Shown: one piece after another, positions 60,713-64,000 of the stretch
How positions within the stretch are numbered: the first letter of the stretch is position 1
Layout of the letters: every line of letters begins with the position of its first letter
Assembly (NCBI GenBank): GCA_902521005.1
Contig: CABYPZ010000001.1
Location: 62,001-126,000 of the forward strand
From: an uncultured Pelagibacteraceae bacterium
GTDB taxonomy: Bacteria; Pseudomonadota; Alphaproteobacteria; Pelagibacterales; Pelagibacteraceae
Direction: 5' to 3'
Length of the DNA stretch: 64,000 nt
Notes under the pieces: generated by a model
Databases searched by the model: none
What the model was told of the DNA's origin: nothing
The model's input: only the letters and a program-made list of their open reading frames with translations
Translations under genes and position numbers: made by a program

Positions 60713-63589
60713 ATGCTAAAAAAGATAGTTATTAAGGGCGCAAAAGAACATAATCTGAAGAATATTTCTTTGGAAATTCCTAAAGATAAATTTATTGTAA
60801 TTACAGGACTATCAGGGTCAGGAAAATCCTCACTAGCATTTGATACGATATATGCTGAGGGTCAAAGAAGATATGTTGAAAGTTTATCAGCATATGCAAG
60901 ACAATTTCTTGACAAAATGAAGAAACCGAATGTTGACCTTATTGAGGGTTTAAGCCCAGCTATATCTATTGAGCAAAAAAATACATCAAAAAATCCAAGA
61001 TCGACAGTAGCTACAGTTACAGAAATATATGATTATATGAGAGTATTATATGCAAGAGCTGGAATACCCTACTCTCCATTTACTGGCAAACCTATAACAT
61101 CACAAACTATATCGCAAATTGTTGATAAAATAAAAGAACTTCCAAAAAAATCAACGATATATTTATTTTCACCAGTAGTCAGAGGAAGAAAAGGTGAATA
61201 CAAAAAAGAAATACTTTCTTATAAAAAAAGAGGATTTAGAAAAATTAAAATTGATGAAAAGTTATATGATATTGATCAAGCACCAGAATTAAATAAAAAA
61301 ATCAAACATAATATATCTGTTTTAGTAGACAGAATTATTCTAAATTCATCTTTAGGAAATAGATTAGCTGAAAGTGTTGAAACAGCTGTTAATTTATCAA
61401 ATGGTTTACTTTTTGTTGAATATGAAAACGAAACGCTTCCAAAAAAATTCAGAAAGGTAGAAAATATAATTTTTTCTACTAGCTTTGCTTGCCCTGAAAG
61501 TGGTTTTACTATTGAAGAAATTGAGCCAAGATTATTTTCATTTAACAGTCCTTATGGTGCCTGTGAAGAATGTGAGGGGATAGGTGTAAAATTAAATGTA
61601 GATCCAAATTTAGTAGTTCCAAACGAAAAAAAAACTTTAGCTGATGGTGCTATTTTACCATGGGCAAAATCTACTTCTTTATACTATGCTCAAACTCTAT
61701 CATCGATATCTAAACATTATGGTTTTTCATTAAACGATAGATGGGAAAAACTTTCTAAAAAGATTAAAAATATCATTTTATATGGTTCTGACGATGAAGA
61801 AATAAAGTTTTCATATGATGATGGTTATGAGAAATATTCTCATAAAAAAACTTTTGAAGGTGTAATTAATAATCTTGAACGAAGATATCTAGAAACAGAT
61901 AGTGATTGGAAAAGAGAAGAAATATCACAATACCAATCAGATACTAAATGTGAAAGATGCAACGGAATGAGATTAAAAGAGGAAGCCTTGTGTGTAAAAA
62001 TTGACAAGTTAAATATAAGCGAAGTGACAGAAAAATCTATAATTGACTCTAGAGAATGGTTTAAATCATTAAATACAAAACTTGATGGTAAACAGCTAAA
62101 AATAGCTGAGCATATTTTAAAAGAAATCAATGAAAGATTAGATTTTCTACTAAATGTAGGATTAGATTATCTGACATTATCTAGAGAGTCTGGAACCTTA
62201 TCTGGAGGTGAAGCACAAAGAATAAGATTAGCATCTCAAATTGGTTCTGGTTTAACTGGAGTTTTGTATGTACTTGATGAACCATCAATTGGTTTGCATC
62301 AAAAAGATAATGTAAAATTAATTAATGCTCTTAAAAGATTAAGAGATTTAGGTAACACCGTTATTGTAGTAGAACATGATACTGAAACGATGGAAAACGC
62401 TGATCACATAATTGATTTAGGTCCAGAGGCTGGTAAGAATGGAGGTGAAGTAATTGTTCAAGGAAATTATGATGAAATTATAAAGAGCAATGAGAGTATT
62501 ACTGGAAAATATTTGTCTAATAAATTTTTTATACCTATCCCCAAAAATAGAAGATTAGCAAAAAACGGAAGATTTTTAGAAATAGGTGGTGCAAGTGGAA
62601 ATAATCTTAAAAATGTTAATTTAAAAATACCTTTAGGAAGTTTAACTTGTATTACTGGTGTTTCTGGAAGCGGTAAATCTACTTTAATATTACAAACTTT
62701 ATATAATGCCTTAAATCTTTCTTTAAATAATAATAAATCAAGAAAGATACCAATGCCATTTAAAAGTTTTAAAGGAATAGAATTAATCGATAAAGTAATA
62801 GATATTGATCAGTCACCTATTGGTAGAACACCTAGATCTAATCCTGCAACATATACAGGAGCATTTGGACCTATTAGAGATTGGTTTACAGGCCTACCAG
62901 AGTCGAAAAGTAGAGGATATAAACCTGGAAGATTTTCATTCAATGTTAAAGGTGGTAGATGTGAAGCATGTGAAGGAGACGGGGTTATTACTTACGAAAT
63001 GCACTTTTTACCAGATGTATATATTGAATGTGATGAGTGTAAAGGAACAAGGTATAATAGAGAAACTCTAGAGATTAAATACAAGGAAAAAAGTATAGCT
63101 GACGTCCTAAATATGACAGTAGATGAAGGATGCGAATATTTCGAAAATATTTCTAATATAAGATCGAAATTATTGACTTTAAAGAAAGTTGGTTTGGGCT
63201 ACATCAAGATAGGTCAACAGGCTACAACATTATCTGGAGGAGAAGCTCAAAGAATTAAATTAGCAAAAGAACTATCTAAAAGGTCTACTGGAAGGACAAT
63301 GTACATTTTAGATGAACCAACTACTGGATTGCATCAACACGACATTAAAAAACTTTTAGAAATACTTCATACTTTTGTCGCAACTGGAAATAGTGTTGTG
63401 GTAATTGAACATAATTTAGATGTAATAAAAACAGCAGATTACATTATAGATATGGGACCAGAAGGTGGTGTAAAAGGTGGGGAAATTATAGCAGAAGGTA
63501 AACCTGAGGAAATTTGTAATGTTAAAAATAGTTTTACAGGCCAATTCTTAAAACCATTATTGAGTAATAGGTTCAAAAAAACAGCTTAA
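60713..63589 (+). CDS. uvrA: Excinuclease ABC subunit A
   Basis: Damage-sensing ATPase of nucleotide excision repair. The 958 residues have two ABC modules. Module I has GLSGSGKSS at 32-40, [13 protein letters not shown] and [10 protein letters not shown]. Module II has GVSGSGKST (about residue 650), [14 protein letters not shown] and [10 protein letters not shown]. Zinc modules are visible at CPES/CEECEG, CERCNG and [43 protein letters not shown] is the conserved inter-domain signature. Confidence 0.97.
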   Translation: MLKKIVIKGAKEHNLKNISLEIPKDKFIVITGLSGSGKSSLAFDTIYAEGQRRYVESLSAYARQFLDKMKKPNVDLIEGLSPAISIEQKNTSKNPRSTVATVTEIYDYMRVLYARAGIPYSPFTGKPITSQTISQIVDKIKELPKKSTIYLFSPVVRGRKGEYKKEILSYKKRGFRKIKIDEKLYDIDQAPELNKKIKHNISVLVDRIILNSSLGNRLAESVETAVNLSNGLLFVEYENETLPKKFRKVENIIFSTSFACPESGFTIEEIEPRLFSFNSPYGACEECEGIGVKLNVDPNLVVPNEKKTLADGAILPWAKSTSLYYAQTLSSISKHYGFSLNDRWEKLSKKIKNIILYGSDDEEIKFSYDDGYEKYSHKKTFEGVINNLERRYLETDSDWKREEISQYQSDTKCERCNGMRLKEEALCVKIDKLNISEVTEKSIIDSREWFKSLNTKLDGKQLKIAEHILKEINERLDFLLNVGLDYLTLSRESGTLSGGEAQRIRLASQIGSGLTGVLYVLDEPSIGLHQKDNVKLINALKRLRDLGNTVIVVEHDTETMENADHIIDLGPEAGKNGGEVIVQGNYDEIIKSNESITGKYLSNKFFIPIPKNRRLAKNGRFLEIGGASGNNLKNVNLKIPLGSLTCITGVSGSGKSTLILQTLYNALNLSLNNNKSRKIPMPFKSFKGIELIDKVIDIDQSPIGRTPRSNPATYTGAFGPIRDWFTGLPESKSRGYKPGRFSFNVKGGRCEACEGDGVITYEMHFLPDVYIECDECKGTRYNRETLEIKYKEKSIADVLNMTVDEGCEYFENISNIRSKLLTLKKVGLGYIKIGQQATTLSGGEAQRIKLAKELSKRSTGRTMYILDEPTTGLHQHDIKKLLEILHTFVATGNSVVVIEHNLDVIKTADYIIDMGPEGGVKGGEIIAEGKPEEICNVKNSFTGQFLKPLLSNRFKKTA

Positions 63590-63620
63590 ATAATTTATTT
63601 TTTTAGTATATAATAGAATC

Positions 63621-64000
63621 ATGAGTAATTTCTTTTCATCATTATCAAAGGTAATTCACACATCATTATTGCTGACAATTTTGCTTTTTATTTTTTTGTC
63701 ATTTGGTGTTGGTGGTTTTGATATAGATACTTACTTTTGGAGCTGGTTATTTAGATACTTTCATGTAGCCGCAGGTATAATGTGGATAGGCTTGTTGTGG
63801 TATTTTAATTTTGTACAAGTTCCAAACATGTCAAAAATTACTGATGAACAGAAACCAGCTATCACAAAAGTAATAGCACCTTCTGCATTATTTTGGTTTA
63901 GATGGGCAGCATTAGTAACTGTGATAACTGGATTAATTGTTGCATATTTAAACGGATATATTCACGATGCAATGGTTTTAGGTATTGGAAGTGGCGGAGG
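63621..64000 (+). CDS. PuuD/urate-oxidase N-terminal-like membrane protein (partial)
   Basis: Frame opens with ATG at 63621 and runs off the right edge (126 codons visible). LFRYFHVAAGIMWIGLLWYFNFVQVPNM (about residues 43-70) matches the membrane domain of PuuD-type urate hydroxylase and related proteins, with histidine and tryptophan at the conserved places. FWFRWAALVTVITGLIVA is the next helix. Three helices are visible. Without the C-terminus I cannot tell whether the cytochrome c domain of PuuD is present. Confidence 0.65.
   Translation, partial: MSNFFSSLSKVIHTSLLLTILLFIFLSFGVGGFDIDTYFWSWLFRYFHVAAGIMWIGLLWYFNFVQVPNMSKITDEQKPAITKVIAPSALFWFRWAALVTVITGLIVAYLNGYIHDAMVLGIGSGG

Overview
The window is AT-rich, densely coding bacterial chromosome from the alphaproteobacterial SAR11 clade (Pelagibacterales). 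I infer this from the base composition, the tiny spacers with TAATG and ATGA overlaps, and gene order (folK-relA/spoT-pyrE-pdxJ-acpS-lepB-rnc-recO; rpmF-plsX-ihfA-merR; tgt-ppi-coaD-gyrA-ssb | uvrA). Alphaproteobacterial markers include a ubiquinol-cytochrome c chaperone, an NDUFS4-like complex I subunit, a COX15-type heme A synthase and an Asp-type (Mg) porphobilinogen synthase. I could run no database search; names rest on recognised motifs and family knowledge.

Layout. 0-5.6 kb: a (p)ppGpp synthase/hydrolase with a one-base frameshift, then pyrimidine, PLP, ACP, secretion and RNA-processing genes as one tight operon. 5.6-14 kb: heme (hemB), rpiB, glyA, nrdR, the riboflavin operon ribD-ribE-ribBA-ribH, nusB, thiL. 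14-22 kb: proton-pumping pyrophosphatase, bamE, cytochrome bc1 chaperone, rpmF, plsX, ihfA, merR, rpmG, chorismate mutase, heme A synthase, metY with a foldable leader. 22-27.3 kb: rplM-rpsI, argC, hom, two transporters.

27.3-33.8 kb is the accessory region. It has a leftward array of mini-genes (a 48-aa lipoprotein, 54-aa and 57-aa membrane proteins, ogt). A GC-rich, probably structured RNA sits inside that array. A tyrosine recombinase follows, with a long near-perfect palindrome over its start codon. Then come surface-glycan genes (FkbM methyltransferase, GT9, a two-domain glycosyltransferase) and a GIY-YIG nuclease abutting tRNA-Glu. It looks like a small genomic island between the recombinase and the tRNA.

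33.9-46.9 kb returns to core functions: glpX, an SbmA-like transporter lacking the usual N-terminus, tRNA-Pro, nhaA, glutathione peroxidase, tatD, metG, holB, tmk, and a peptidoglycan cassette (dacC, SPOR lipoprotein, mltB). 46.9-51.2 kb is a second accessory block of small exported or membrane proteins of unknown function, some with unusually strong Shine-Dalgarno sequences, including a recent tandem gene duplication. 51.3-64 kb is core: tRNA-Ser, sdhE, recG, an M48 protease, tRNA-Lys, tgt (missing all three zinc cysteines), ppi, coaD, gyrA, ssb, uvrA, and the start of a PuuD-like membrane protein.

The items most worth follow-up are the structured RNA at 28.2-28.4 kb, the recombinase palindrome at 28.82-28.86 kb, the zinc-ligand-free Tgt, and the 49.4-50.0 kb duplication.
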